Assembly: GCF_019879105.1 (NCBI RefSeq)
Contig: NZ_CP082249.1
Location: 3,410,001 to 3,474,000 of the forward strand
DNA length: 64,000 nt
Origin: Natrinema sp. SYSU A 869
Lineage (GTDB): Archaea > Halobacteriota > Halobacteria > Halobacteriales > Natrialbaceae
Reading direction: 5' to 3'
In this document: piece by piece, positions 45,044-54,420 of the stretch
Position numbering within the stretch: position 1 is the first letter of the stretch
Layout: every line of letters begins with the position of its first letter
Made by a program: the position numbers and the translations under genes
Notes under the pieces: model-generated
What the model saw: the letters and a program-made list of their open reading frames with translations, nothing else
Told to the model about the DNA's origin: nothing
Databases searched by the model: none

Positions 45044-45169
45044 CTATAGAACCAACTGAAACGATTCACACGCCGATCGCATAGTCCGTGGTTCTCGCTC
45101 ACGTAGCTCGTTCCGAACCGCGCTACCGTCGTGCGATCGGGTGTGCAGTGACTTTCAGTGGCTACTATA
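45044..45169. mobile_element. MITE-like element, diverged left end
   Basis: The right end (45132-45169) matches, base for base with few changes, the reverse complement of the first ~38 bases of the 63101-63182 element. The left end (from about 45044; tatagaaccaactgaaa) is a more diverged inverted copy of the same terminus. There is no coding capacity inside. Confidence 0.6.
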
Positions 45170-45189
45170 CCATCGATGAGGAACGGCAA

Positions 45190-45630
45190 ATGGCCCGAAC
45201 GACGGCGATCGGTCTCGGCGTATGGCTCGCCTTAACGCTCGCCGCCGTGGTACTGTTGCCCGTGTTCGGCGACGCCATCTCGGCCTATTCGTTTGAGCGA
45301 GCCAGGATAACACGGGTCGACGCGGCCGCGTTATTCGGAGATATCGTCGGTAGCCAGCGCAGTCGTTTCGGCGACGATGAACTTCGCCAACTTTCGCTTG
45401 GTGTGCTCGGCGAGCAGATGCTCCTCGAGTTGCTGGCCGGTGGCCGGCGGCTCGCGACAGACCGGACACTCGATCGACTCTCGGGTTGCCATACGGCTAG
45501 CAGAACAGTCACGAGGAAAAGTGGAATGCCGGCATGTTCGTCCCGTCCGTCGGCACGCCACCGAATTGCCGAGCGTCATCGGCTTCGCCACCGCTTGGGG
45601 AGTACCGTTGCGACCATCGCCGGCTCGTAG
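45190..45630 (+). CDS. Doubtful short frame with one membrane segment
   Basis: The first 45 residues contain a convincing hydrophobic helix (IGLGVWLALTLAAVVLLPVFG), but the rest overlaps, antisense, the zinc-finger gene at 45331-45492 and becomes Arg/Ser-rich. It may be the start of a small membrane protein that ends earlier, or chance. Confidence 0.25.
   Translation: MARTTAIGLGVWLALTLAAVVLLPVFGDAISAYSFERARITRVDAAALFGDIVGSQRSRFGDDELRQLSLGVLGEQMLLELLAGGRRLATDRTLDRLSGCHTASRTVTRKSGMPACSSRPSARHRIAERHRLRHRLGSTVATIAGS
45331..45492 (-). CDS. C2H2-type zinc-finger microprotein (53 aa)
   Basis: MATRESIECPVCREPPATGQQLEEHLLAEHTKRKLAKF: a CPVC pair followed by H-x4-H, a classical C2H2 spacing unusual in prokaryotes but known in haloarchaeal microproteins. 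Likely nucleic-acid or protein binding. Start at 45492. Confidence 0.75.
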   Translation of the reverse strand: MATRESIECPVCREPPATGQQLEEHLLAEHTKRKLAKFIVAETTALATDDISE

Positions 45631-46565
45631 CGATCAGTCCGGAACAGACCGAGACAGAACAGGCCAGCGACGCCAGCGGCCAGCCAATTCCCGTAGAGCA
45701 CGTTGATCGCTCCCCACAGCAGGACGAAACTCACCAGATCATCTAGTGCGAACTCACAGGTCCGCACGCGCTCGAGTAGGACCGCGCGATCGAAAGCCCG
45801 ATCGACGAGGACGACGGCGACGGTCCCCGAGAGGAGCCATCCCCAGTAGTTCGACGCGGGAACACCGTAGTAGCCGCCAGGTGGAACGTACTCCCAGAAT
45901 CCGATCGCGACGGCCCCGGGATCGAGAACCAGATCGACTGCGACAACGGCGGCGATCGCCGCGAGCAATCGGAGGATGGTGCGTGCAGCTCGTTCCCGAA
46001 GGATCAGCAGCGTTAGCAGGTAGGCGTTGAGCACCAGCGGGACGAAAAACAGCGGCAGCGCCAGCGGCACGTCACCGCCCAGCATCGGCCCGAGCCGAAT
46101 CCCGTACTCGAACGCGCCATAGGGCCAGTCCGTCCGGACGCCGACGAGTTCGATGGCGTAGGTGTAGGCCGTCAGTATCCCGAGGAACGCGACTGCCCGC
46201 CGGTCGACCGTCGGCAGCAGGGCGACAACCAGCGGCGAGCGCATCACCAGCGTCCCGAACAGGATCAACAGCGGATTGTACGCGAGCGGCGACGGGAGAT
46301 GCCCTTCGGCGCTGGCGACCAGCATCATCGCGCCGATGACCGGGAAGATCACCGCGATGGTGAATCGGTTCTCGCGGACGATCACCTCGAGTCGCCGTTG
46401 AACTGTCACTCGCGTCGTCTCGTTCATCCCCCTCGTCTTCGATGCGTCGTCGTCTCCGTCCGGGCTTGAGTCGATGTCCGTACCTGCGTTGACGTCCGTG
46501 CCCGCGTCGCCGTCCGTGTCCGAATTCGAACTCGAGGGCGAGCGCGTCGGGTCTCCGCTATCCAT
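45576..46565 (-). CDS. cruF: Bisanhydrobacterioruberin hydratase CruF
   Basis: 329 residues, DUF422 carotenoid hydratase with about seven transmembrane helices. ELVGVRTDWPYGAFEYG (about 165) and LDPGAVAIGFWEYVPPGGYYGVPASNYWGWL (about 215-245) are family hallmarks. Adds water to the C50 end groups in the last bacterioruberin step. An Asp/Thr-rich N-terminal extension of 46 residues precedes Met at 46427, which is a plausible alternative start. Overlaps the 3' end of lyeJ by 8 bases: cotranscribed. Confidence 0.9.
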   Translation of the reverse strand: MDSGDPTRSPSSSNSDTDGDAGTDVNAGTDIDSSPDGDDDASKTRGMNETTRVTVQRRLEVIVRENRFTIAVIFPVIGAMMLVASAEGHLPSPLAYNPLLILFGTLVMRSPLVVALLPTVDRRAVAFLGILTAYTYAIELVGVRTDWPYGAFEYGIRLGPMLGGDVPLALPLFFVPLVLNAYLLTLLILRERAARTILRLLAAIAAVVAVDLVLDPGAVAIGFWEYVPPGGYYGVPASNYWGWLLSGTVAVVLVDRAFDRAVLLERVRTCEFALDDLVSFVLLWGAINVLYGNWLAAGVAGLFCLGLFRTDRYEPAMVATVLPKRWRSR

Positions 46566-47430
46566 AGAGGAGCCTCCAGAGGCCGCCCATAGTCAGGAGC
46601 GCGCCGACGACGGTGTTGATCACCGGAAACCACCAGTAGGCGCGGTCGACGGCGACGCCCGCGGTGGTGATCACGACGACGAGTGCCGGGTACACGAGCA
46701 GGAGTGCACCCAACCGACCGTCCAGCGCGCCGAAGGCGGCCGCACTCGCCAGCCAGCACGCGCCACAGTAGGCATCGGTCCGTCGCTTCCCGAGCACCGT
46801 CGCGGTCGTCCGGATTCCGGTCTCACGATCGGGTTCGATATCGGGGATCGCCGAAAACGTATGCATTCCCATGGCCCACAGCCAGCCGCCGACAATCGCG
46901 AGGACGGGTGGCTGCGCACCGGCGACGGTGGCGTACGCAGCCGCTCCCGGCGTGATGTAGAGGCCGTTCGAGACCGAATCAAGCAGCGGCGTCGTCTTGA
47001 ACCGAGCCGGTGGGGCGCTGTAGGCCGCGCCGAGGACGAGAAAGACAACGAGCCACGGTATCGCGGCCGTCGCGAGCAGCGGCGCGAACAGCAGTGGCAG
47101 GGCCGCACAGAGGGCGACGGCGGCGGGAACGTATCGCTGGCCCCGATAGCGCGCCTCCCGATCGTCCTTCTTCGGGTTCGCCGCGTCGATCTCCCGGTCG
47201 TAGATGTCGTTGATTCCGTAGAGAAAGACGCTCGCCGGGAAGAGGAAGTATGCGAACAACGCAATCGTGGCCGGCGTGAACAGGTCTTCGACAGACGCCG
47301 CGGCGTAGGCGACCCCGACGAGGACCGGGCCGGCCAGATAGAGCCAGAACCGCGGCCGTGAGAGCGTCAGCAGGTACGACAACTGCTCGCCGACGCTGTC
47401 CTCGCTCGTCGCCGTCGGTCCCGAGGTCAT
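46558..47430 (-). CDS. lyeJ: Lycopene elongase/hydratase (UbiA prenyltransferase)
   Basis: 290 residues, UbiA-type membrane prenyltransferase. First Asp motif in NDIYDREIDAANPKKDDREA (about 75-95), second in FSAIPDIEPDRETGIRTTATVLG. Transfers C5 units to lycopene on the way to C50 bacterioruberin. Start at 47430 (MTSGPTATS). Lies between crtD and cruF, the conserved haloarchaeal order. Confidence 0.92.
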   Translation of the reverse strand: MTSGPTATSEDSVGEQLSYLLTLSRPRFWLYLAGPVLVGVAYAAASVEDLFTPATIALFAYFLFPASVFLYGINDIYDREIDAANPKKDDREARYRGQRYVPAAVALCAALPLLFAPLLATAAIPWLVVFLVLGAAYSAPPARFKTTPLLDSVSNGLYITPGAAAYATVAGAQPPVLAIVGGWLWAMGMHTFSAIPDIEPDRETGIRTTATVLGKRRTDAYCGACWLASAAAFGALDGRLGALLLVYPALVVVITTAGVAVDRAYWWFPVINTVVGALLTMGGLWRLLYG

Positions 47431-47539
47431 CGCTGGTGTCTCGAGTGCGTGGGCCGTCCGCCGCGGACGGTTGGTTCGGTTCGGAGAGCCGGTCGGTTCG
47501 GTCGGTCGCCCCGATTGCTCCCTCGTGGTTCCGTCACGG

Positions 47540-49029
47540 TCAGCCCTCGATACCGTGATCCTCGAGCACTTTCTCGGCCGTGAGGTCGCCACTGATGAGA
47601 CACATCGGGACGCCGATTCCGGGTGTGGTATCGCCACCCACGAAGTAGAGTCCGTCGACTTCTGTCGAGCGGTGTGGCGGGCGGAAGAGTGACGTCTGCC
47701 GAAGCGTGTGCGCCAGTCCCAGCGCCGTCCCGCCGTAACTGTTGTACCGTTTCGCGAAGTCCGTGACAGAAAAACGCTCCTCGAGAACGATCCGATCCCG
47801 GAGGTCCGTGCCCGTGTTTTCGGCGATATCGGCGAGGATCACGTCCCGATACTCGTCACGAATTTCGGGGGTGTCCTCGAGGCCGGGCGCGATAGGGACA
47901 AGGACGAACATGGCGCTGTGGCCCTCAGGCGCGACGTCATCGTCGGTCTCCGAGGGAACGCAAAGGTAGTAAGCGGGGTCGTCGGGCCACTGGGGATCCT
48001 CGAAGATTTGGTCGAAATGGTTCTGCCAGTCCGTCGGGAGCACGAGCGTGTGGTGGGCGAGCTCGTCGACGTCGCCCTCAATGCCGAGATAGAGCAGGAA
48101 CGCGGAGGGTGCGTAGGTTCGCTTCTCCCAGTAGTCGGCGTCGTGGCCGCGCCGTTCGGGGGTGAGCAGTTCCTGTTCGGTGTGGGCGTAGTCGGCGTTG
48201 CTCACGACCAGATCCGACTGCAGGGGGCCAGTCGGCGTTTCGACCTTGAACCCGCCCGTATGGCCCTTGATCTCCGTCGCCGGCCGGCCGGTGTCGTACT
48301 CGACGCCGAGTTCCGCCCCCAGCTCCGCGATGCCGTCGATAACCGCGCCGATCCCGCCGTCGGGGTACCAGACGCCGAGATTGAAATCGACGTGACTCAT
48401 CAGATTGTAGAGCGCTGGCGTGTTCGTCGGCGAGCCACCGAGAAACACCAGCGTGTACTGCATGATCTGCTGGAGCTTCGGATGATCGAAGTAGTTCTCG
48501 ACGTGACCCTGCATCGAGCCCAAAAGCGAGAGGCCCCGCGCCTGTCGGGCTACGCTGAGGTCCAGATAATCCCGCAGGCGCTCCCGGTCCTCGTAAACGA
48601 AGTGCTCCATGCCGACCTCGTAATTCTCCTTTGACTTCTCGAGGTAGCGCTCCAGGGCCTCGCCCGCACCAGACTCGTACTCCTCGAAGACGGACTTCGT
48701 TCGCTCAAGATCCGGCGTGACGTCCACTCGATCACCATCTTTAAAGAAAATCCGATAGTGCGGATCGAGATGTGAGAGTTCGTAGTACTCGCTTGGCGTC
48801 TGACCGAACTCGTCGAAGAAGCGCTCGAAGACATCGGGCATCAGGTACCACGACGGTCCCATGTCGAATTTGAATCCGTCCTTCTCGAGGCGGCTCGCTC
48901 GCCCGCCTAACTGCTCGTTTTCTCGATGACCCGGACGTCGGCACCCGCGTCGGCGAGGTAACAGGCCGTCGAGAGCCCGCCGATCCCGCTTCCGATCACG
49001 ACGACCGACTCACCGGCCAGCGATTGCAT
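47540..49029 (-). pseudogene. crtD: Carotenoid 3,4-desaturase CrtD, frameshifted
   Basis: Starts at 49029 with FAD-binding VVVIGSGIGGLSTACYLADAGADVRVIEK, then terminates early as KTSS-stop. The continuation (EQLGGRASRLEKDGFKFDMGPSWYLMPD ... GIGVPMCLISGDLTAEKVLEDHG) is in the next frame. Total length of 1490 bases is one short of a multiple of three; one more T in the run at 48918-48921 restores a ~496-residue CrtI/CrtD-family oxidoreductase. Position beside lyeJ-cruF indicates CrtD, needed for bacterioruberin. An essential-looking gene otherwise intact: probable sequence error. Confidence 0.88.
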
Positions 49030-49200
49030 AGTCGACCGTGAGTATCGGATTGATGTTAAACGTATGTCATACATAGGTAGGGGGAGGGAGCAAATCGATC
49101 GACGGAGAGTTGCTGGGGCACAGCTTTGGGGTGGCGTCGTTCGACATCGTCGGACCCGATCGTCCGGTGGGTTCCTGTGGATCGATCCCGTACGGAGCGT

Positions 49201-49899
49201 ATGAACGGCCAGACAGCCATCGTAACCGGTGGAACGCGCGGTATCGGACGCGCCGTCGCCGAGGCGTTCGGTGCCGACGGAGCAACCGTCATCGTCGGCG
49301 CTCGAGATGCCGAGGAGGTCGAGGAAACCGTCGACGCGCTTGAGGACGCGGGCGTGACTGCGGCGGGGCTCAGAACGGACGTTCGCGACGAGTACGACGT
49401 CGAGCGGCTGACCGAGACCGCCTCGCGGACGGGTGAGGCAGCCGGAATCGATATCGTCGTTCCCGCGGCGGGCGTCTACCACGGTGAGGCGGGAGCGACG
49501 CCGACTGACGACGAATCGTATTCCGCGTTCGACGATCACTGGCGGACGAACGGTCGTGGCGTGTACGCGACGATCCGGGAGGCGCTACCGCACCTGAACG
49601 ACGGTGCGCGAGTGCTCGTACCGACGGGTTCCGTCGCTCGAGACGGGACGGAAGGCTACGGCTCCTACGCGATTTCGAAGGCGACGGCGGAGGCAGTGGC
49701 ACGGGCCTTCGCTGCCGACACCGAGTACGTCGTGGGGTGTCTGGACCCCGGAATCGTCGCGACGGCGCTCTCGGGCGGGAACGGCCGCGATCCCGAGTCC
49801 GTCGCGCCGATGTTCGTCTGGGCGGCGACCGAGGCGGAGCCAGCGGTAGTGGACGGGGAGATTGTCGGCCTGCGCGAGTGGAAGCAAGCGACGCGATAG
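49201..49899 (+). CDS. Short-chain dehydrogenase/reductase
   Basis: 232 residues. Cofactor motif TGGTRGIG at about 9-16, Asp in RTDVRD, catalytic Ser in VPTGSVARDG and YxxxK as YGSYAISK (about 158-165). The NAG motif is replaced by PAAG. Substrate unknown. ATG 49201 gives MNGQTAIVTGG. Confidence 0.9.
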   Translation: MNGQTAIVTGGTRGIGRAVAEAFGADGATVIVGARDAEEVEETVDALEDAGVTAAGLRTDVRDEYDVERLTETASRTGEAAGIDIVVPAAGVYHGEAGATPTDDESYSAFDDHWRTNGRGVYATIREALPHLNDGARVLVPTGSVARDGTEGYGSYAISKATAEAVARAFAADTEYVVGCLDPGIVATALSGGNGRDPESVAPMFVWAATEAEPAVVDGEIVGLREWKQATR

Positions 49900-50014
49900 C
49901 CACGTCTCCTGTGAAATCACCGGTCACGACTCGACTTGCGACGAACGGATTACTCTTCGAACGGGGCGCGCAGTTTATGCATGTCTATGTCGTATGGTAA
50001 CATGGTACATCAAG

Positions 50015-50188
50015 ATGCAAACCGTCGCAATACAGGAAGTCATCTGCCCCCACTGCGAAGAGAGCGCGAGTGTCTCGCTTCCCAGTGAGGAGGTGGACGT
50101 GAAAGTGAGGAAATCGGTCGCGGCGTTCGGCGAGTATACCACGGTCACGTGCTCACAGGGCCATACCTACTGGGTATACTTCTGTTAG
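50015..50188 (+). CDS. Small Cys/His zinc-binding protein (57 aa)
   Basis: MQTVAIQEVICPHCEESASVSL, then a second half-site CSQGHTYWVYFC. CPHC with C-x3-H and terminal Cys could hold one zinc. An in-frame earlier start at 49994 exists. Confidence 0.65.
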   Translation: MQTVAIQEVICPHCEESASVSLPSEEVDVKVRKSVAAFGEYTTVTCSQGHTYWVYFC

Positions 50189-50317
50189 CACGCGTCATTT
50201 TTCCGGTCCCGTCGGCCAGATTTCACCGCTCGAATGGTATCTGAGCGCCAGCGCGACCGCTACGGGCGATCTATCGGTGCAGAGAAACCTAGTAGTTACC
50301 GGAACCGATACCGGGGA

Positions 50318-50602
50318 TCAATCGATGTGGCCTTCGCGACGCAGTTGATCTGCGTCCTGGCCAGTGTACCGCCACTCGATGGTGGCCTTTTCGTCCTGCC
50401 AATCCCAGGGCTCGGCGACGACAATGTCGTCTTGCTCGATCCAGGTACGGTATTTCATGCGACCCGGGATGCGGCCGAGTCGCTCCTCGCCGTCCTCACA
50501 GCGGAGGCGAACGTGGTTGCCCCCGAGGTGTTCGGTTACGACGGCGAATACTTCATCGCTGTTGGGCATACGGAGATTCCGTCGCCCGGAGTCTTCTGAC
50601 AC
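50318..50602 (-). CDS. Translation initiation factor aIF1A
   Basis: 94 residues; OB-fold S1-like factor that promotes initiator tRNA binding on the small subunit. [44 protein letters not shown]-type pattern with the RNA-binding [13 protein letters not shown], and [18 protein letters not shown]. Complete. Confidence 0.95.
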   Translation of the reverse strand: MSEDSGRRNLRMPNSDEVFAVVTEHLGGNHVRLRCEDGEERLGRIPGRMKYRTWIEQDDIVVAEPWDWQDEKATIEWRYTGQDADQLRREGHID

Positions 50603-50794
50603 AGGCTAACTACGTACGGCAGACGGTTAAATACTTGGAGAGGCGTGGTAGCAAACCCCGTGACAGTGTCTGTCTATTTACCAGTCAATTGTCGTGGGGA
50701 AACGAACGGATTCCGGCTCTCGAGCGATCCCGGTCAGCGTCGCGACTATCTAGAACAGCGAGAGAGTCCCCCGGCGTTTACCGCGGGGTGGATG

Positions 50795-51334
50795 TCATAG
50801 TTCGCGGTCCGAATCCGGATTCTCGAGTTCCCACAATAGTTCCGGTAAGAAGGCTTCGAGGTTGTCGATAACGCTCCGATCGCTGACGTTCAGTCCCTCG
50901 CAGTGCTCGTGGGCCGAGTCCCGAATATCGACGTGGAGGTCACCATCCTCGAGCCAGACGCCCAATGGGAAGACCGAACACCGGGTGGGTTTCCAGTCTT
51001 CCTCGAGATGCAGCGAACAGAGGCCGTCCTCTCGGAGGAACGCACAGGCGGAGCCGTCCTCAGCGACGTGGTCCTCGCGGTCTTTCCCCTCGCGGGTGAC
51101 GAACTTCTCGCCGCGGAACTCCGTCGTCGTGTCGGAGAGATTCGCCCGCTGGGCTAACTCGAGGAGGTCCCGGTCGTAGAGGAGCACGCCGTGGTGGCAA
51201 CACCACGTGCAGTCGTCGACGCACTCGAAGGTGAGATCGAGATCGAATTCGACGACGACCTCGCAATCGGGATAGACTTCGACGCGTCGCCGTTGGTCAG
51301 CGCTCACGAGTTTGGAAAAGTGGGTCGTCCCCAA
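50795..51334 (-). CDS. YkgJ-family cysteine cluster protein
   Basis: 179 residues. Cysteines in FECVDDCTWCCHHGVLL (about 37-46), CAFLREDGLCSLH and RCSVFPLGVW form the probable Fe-S or zinc site of this family. Function unknown. Alternative GTG start at 51307. Confidence 0.85.
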   Translation of the reverse strand: MGTTHFSKLVSADQRRRVEVYPDCEVVVEFDLDLTFECVDDCTWCCHHGVLLYDRDLLELAQRANLSDTTTEFRGEKFVTREGKDREDHVAEDGSACAFLREDGLCSLHLEEDWKPTRCSVFPLGVWLEDGDLHVDIRDSAHEHCEGLNVSDRSVIDNLEAFLPELLWELENPDSDREL

Positions 51335-51462
51335 GTGCCTTTCTACCCGTTTGCGTGGGAACTCGTCTACGAGCTATCGAGAGCGCAGTCATCCCGAAAG
51401 CCCCTTTCAGTCCCATCCAGCGGTGGATCGGTCGGCGTGCTGTGACGCGTCCAAATCCGGTG

Positions 51463-52224
51463 CTATGCGCGATCCGTCTCTTTCTCGAGGGGCAGGTTTT
51501 CCCGCTCGCTCGAGTCGACGACCGTGTTTCGGAGCGTGCCGACGCCCTCGTAGGTGATCTCGACGGTGTCGCCGGGGTCGACGAAGCCGGGGTTGGCGGG
51601 GCTGCCGAAGGAGACCACGTCGCCGGGGCGGAAGGTAAAGCGGTGGGAGAGATACGAGATGATCTCGTAGGGGTCAAACAGCATCAGTTCGGTGTTCGCT
51701 TCCTGGCGGCGCTCGCCCGCGACGTCGGTGTGCATGTCGATTTCCGTCGGATCGACGGCGGTCTCGATCCACGGACCGAGCGGGCCGGAGGCGTCGAACG
51801 CCTTGCGGGCCGTTCGACCGCCCTGATCGAGCGCGTCCATATCGTTCAGAATCGTGTAGCCGCGGACGACCTCAGGAACCTCGTCTTCGGAGAGGTTCCG
51901 GCAGGGCTCGTCGATGACGGCCGCGAGCTCGCCGGCGTAGGTCACCTCGTCGCTGAATTCGGGATAGGGAACCGGATCTCCCTGACCGACGAGCGACGCT
52001 GGCGGCTTGATGAAGAAGTCGGGTTCGTCGGGGCGCTCGTATTCCATTTGGTCGAGCGTCGCCGCGAAGTTGCGCCCGACGCAGTACAGCGCCGAGGGCT
52101 CGCACGGTGGCAAGAAGTCATCGTCCGTGCTGACCTCGTAGACGCCGTCGTCCGTGTGTACGACGCCGTCCTCGTACCGTCCCGTGACCGGGCCGTCGTC
52201 CGTCGCGATCCGCGCGAGTTTCAT
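51463..52224 (-). CDS. Fumarylacetoacetate hydrolase-family enzyme
   Basis: 253 residues. YCVGRNFAATLDQM (about 57), FFIKPPASLVG, the metal-binding EVTYAGELAAVID with acidic residues, DMDALDQGG and GDVVSFGSPANPGFV near the C-terminus. Cleaves or decarboxylates acylpyruvate-type substrates; the precise one is not deducible. Start MKLARIATDDG at 52224. Confidence 0.9.
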   Translation of the reverse strand: MKLARIATDDGPVTGRYEDGVVHTDDGVYEVSTDDDFLPPCEPSALYCVGRNFAATLDQMEYERPDEPDFFIKPPASLVGQGDPVPYPEFSDEVTYAGELAAVIDEPCRNLSEDEVPEVVRGYTILNDMDALDQGGRTARKAFDASGPLGPWIETAVDPTEIDMHTDVAGERRQEANTELMLFDPYEIISYLSHRFTFRPGDVVSFGSPANPGFVDPGDTVEITYEGVGTLRNTVVDSSERENLPLEKETDRA

Positions 52225-52415
52225 TATCGGCGGTCTCGATTCCGGGAGATTAGTGGTACCGGTTTGCTGTCGTCTCGGCTTCGGTCCGAACGGAGCCCTC
52301 GAGCACGCGGTTGTCCCCCAGCAACGCCAGCAACGGACCTGGCCCGGTCCCTGCACCCACGCACCACGCACATGTCGGTCCAACGTATACCCCGCTGCTC
52401 GGCTAATGCCCGTCC

Positions 52416-52664
52416 ATGTGCGCCAACCTGACGGTCGATGACGAAGGGAAGCGAGTCGTCAACACGAACGGGAAGGAAATCGGCGTCGTCCAGGACGTCG
52501 ACGCGGGCGTCGCGTACGTCGAACCCGGCTCGGAGATGACGGACTCGATCAAATCGCGGCTCCGTCGGGAACGAGACATCGCTGACGGAATGGAGAACTA
52601 CCAAGTCGACGAAGACTATATCGACGAGATCACCGCAGACGAGATCCGACTACAGCGGCTCTAA
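52416..52664 (+). CDS. Small PRC-barrel-like protein, MCA family
   Basis: 82 residues: MCANLTVDDEGKRVVNTNGKEIGVV ... ITADEIRLQRL. Same domain as the N-terminus of the protein at 5864-6607 and the broken copy 120 bases downstream. Function unknown. Confidence 0.8.
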   Translation: MCANLTVDDEGKRVVNTNGKEIGVVQDVDAGVAYVEPGSEMTDSIKSRLRRERDIADGMENYQVDEDYIDEITADEIRLQRL

Positions 52665-52785
52665 GCAAACTACGGTGGCGGTAGAGCCGGACGACGAGGC
52701 CTTTAGTGGACTCCGTGCGGCCATGCGGTCTCGAGGCAGATGCAGGGGTAATCTCTACCCGGCTACTCGGCGGAACGGAAACCGT

Positions 52786-53024
52786 ATGTGTGCCAACTTT
52801 ACGGACGACGACGAGGGGAAACGAGTCGTCAACGCGAACGGAGAGGAGATCGGAATCGTTCAAATGTTAGCCAGGGAACTGCCCACCTCGATCTCAGCCC
52901 TGGCATAACCGATACGATCAAATCGAAGCTCGGCTGGGGTGAGGAGGACGCAGAGACCTACCCACTCGACGTGGATCGCGTCGAATCGATTACCGACGAC
53001 GAAATTCGGATTCAGCAGCTCTGA
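52786..53024 (+). pseudogene. MCA-family PRC-like paralogue, frameshifted
   Basis: Starts MCANFTDDDEGKRVVNANGEEIGIVQ; the expected remainder (VSQGTAHLDLSPGITDTIKSKLGW ... ITDDEIRIQQL) is in the next frame. 239 bases, one short of a multiple of three; a fourth A in the run at 52862-52864 restores a 79-residue protein. Tandem paralogue of 52416-52664. Confidence 0.85.
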
Positions 53025-53094
53025 ACGCGCCCATATATCGTTTTTTGAGGATGCGAAACGAGTTCGCGTCGCCGAACGGAGCCACCCAGCCCTA

Positions 53095-54114
53095 TTACCG
53101 AAGCACACTCTCGAGGTTCCGCGAGCGGATGTTTGCCCACGCCTCGTCCGGGAGATCGAATCGGTCGAACATCGTCAGCTGTGGCGGTTCCTGACCGGGG
53201 GCGAGGAAGTCCGTCCCCCAGATCAGTTGCTCGTGATGGGCTTCGAGGAACTCCTGAGCGGACGCCGGGTCTCGAGTCAGCGCGTTCCAGCCCGAGCCGG
53301 CCGAGAGGTCGCCGTAGACGTTGTCGTATTCCGCGAGCAGTTCGGGGACTCGGCCCCCGGGCTTGACCGCACCCTCGGGATAGCGACCCCGGTCGGCCGC
53401 CGTCACGTCCGCAGAGATGTGTGCCCACCAGAAGTGTGCGTGGGCGATGAAATCGATGCTCGGGTAGGACGCCAGGACGTCTTCGAATCCCGGCAGCCCG
53501 ACATCGTCGAGCATTGCCTTGTCGTCCAGATGACAGAGGATCGGCAGCTCGTACTCGGCACAGTGCTCGTAGATCGTCTCGAGCCGCCGATCGTCGATCG
53601 GCAGGCCTGGCTTGAGTTCGCCGAACCCGCGAGCGCCGCGTTCGACGTACCCCTCGAGCAGATTCCGGACAGTCTCTTCCCCGTAAACCAGCGTCCGGGG
53701 ATCGATCGAACAGAACGGGAGCAGCCGATCGGGGTACGCTGCGACCTGCTCGAGGACCCACCAGCTCGGGGCCTGCACGGGATAGCTCTCGGGCGACTCC
53801 AGCGCCAGAACGACGGCGCGATCGATCCCCTGCCCGTCCATCCAGGCGACCAGCCCGTCGGCGGATAGCGGGTCCCTATCGAGCGTTTCGTGGGGGATCA
53901 GATGCGTATGGGCGTCAAGCAACGGAAGCTCGGCGACGGAGTCGTCTCGGCCGGTGTCAGGCTGCGTGACTCGAGAGGTCTCATCGCCGTCTTGGGCCTG
54001 ACTCGTTCCCGGAGCCGTTCCGACGAGTCCGGTCGTTCCCGCGACTGCGAGTAGCCGACGTCGGGTCGCGGTGGCGGGTGAGTGGTCCTCCTCGTCGGCT
54101 CGAGCGCCAGGCAT
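53095..54114 (-). CDS. Tat-exported amidohydrolase
   Basis: 339 residues. Twin-arginine signal TRRRLLAVAGTTGLVG ending TSQAQ at about 40. Amidohydrolase_2 TIM barrel: LLDAHTHLIPH metal site (about 66), ILCHLDDKAM, IDFIAHAHFWW and IWGTDFLAPGQ with the catalytic Asp. Acts outside the membrane, unusual for this mostly cytosolic family. Substrate unknown. Start at 54114; 54141 possible. Confidence 0.85.
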   Translation of the reverse strand: MPGARADEEDHSPATATRRRLLAVAGTTGLVGTAPGTSQAQDGDETSRVTQPDTGRDDSVAELPLLDAHTHLIPHETLDRDPLSADGLVAWMDGQGIDRAVVLALESPESYPVQAPSWWVLEQVAAYPDRLLPFCSIDPRTLVYGEETVRNLLEGYVERGARGFGELKPGLPIDDRRLETIYEHCAEYELPILCHLDDKAMLDDVGLPGFEDVLASYPSIDFIAHAHFWWAHISADVTAADRGRYPEGAVKPGGRVPELLAEYDNVYGDLSAGSGWNALTRDPASAQEFLEAHHEQLIWGTDFLAPGQEPPQLTMFDRFDLPDEAWANIRSRNLESVLR

Positions 54115-54183
54115 GCGGATTTCTCCCACGAACCAGCGCAAAACGATTCGGGGGGCTGGTACCGAACCCGACTGATCAAGCCC

Positions 54184-54420
54184 TCACTCCTCGAGCAGCA
54201 GGTACGTTCGGCCGCCGCGGTGCTCGAGCGAGACGGCGTCGGTCTCGACGTTCGAGCGGACGTACTCGCCGATTCCCGCGACGTGCAGGTCAGTGACGTC
54301 GATCCGTTGGCGCTGTCGTTGCGGTTCCCCGTCACAACTCACGGGCGATCGGGATTCGCGTCGGTCACGCCGTTCGTCGTGATCGGCCCGTTCGTCCTTC
54401 CTCTCGACGGTCAGTGGCAT
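54184..54420 (-). CDS. Small acidic/basic protein, unknown
   Basis: 78 residues. The C-terminal half (RIDVTDLHVAGIGEYVRSNVETDAVSLEHRGGRTYLLLEE) looks like a real beta domain. The N-terminal half is Arg/Asp-rich, and an alternative frame there reads GRTNGPITTNGVTDANPDRP, so compensating frame errors are conceivable. Confidence 0.5.
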   Translation of the reverse strand: MPLTVERKDERADHDERRDRRESRSPVSCDGEPQRQRQRIDVTDLHVAGIGEYVRSNVETDAVSLEHRGGRTYLLLEE

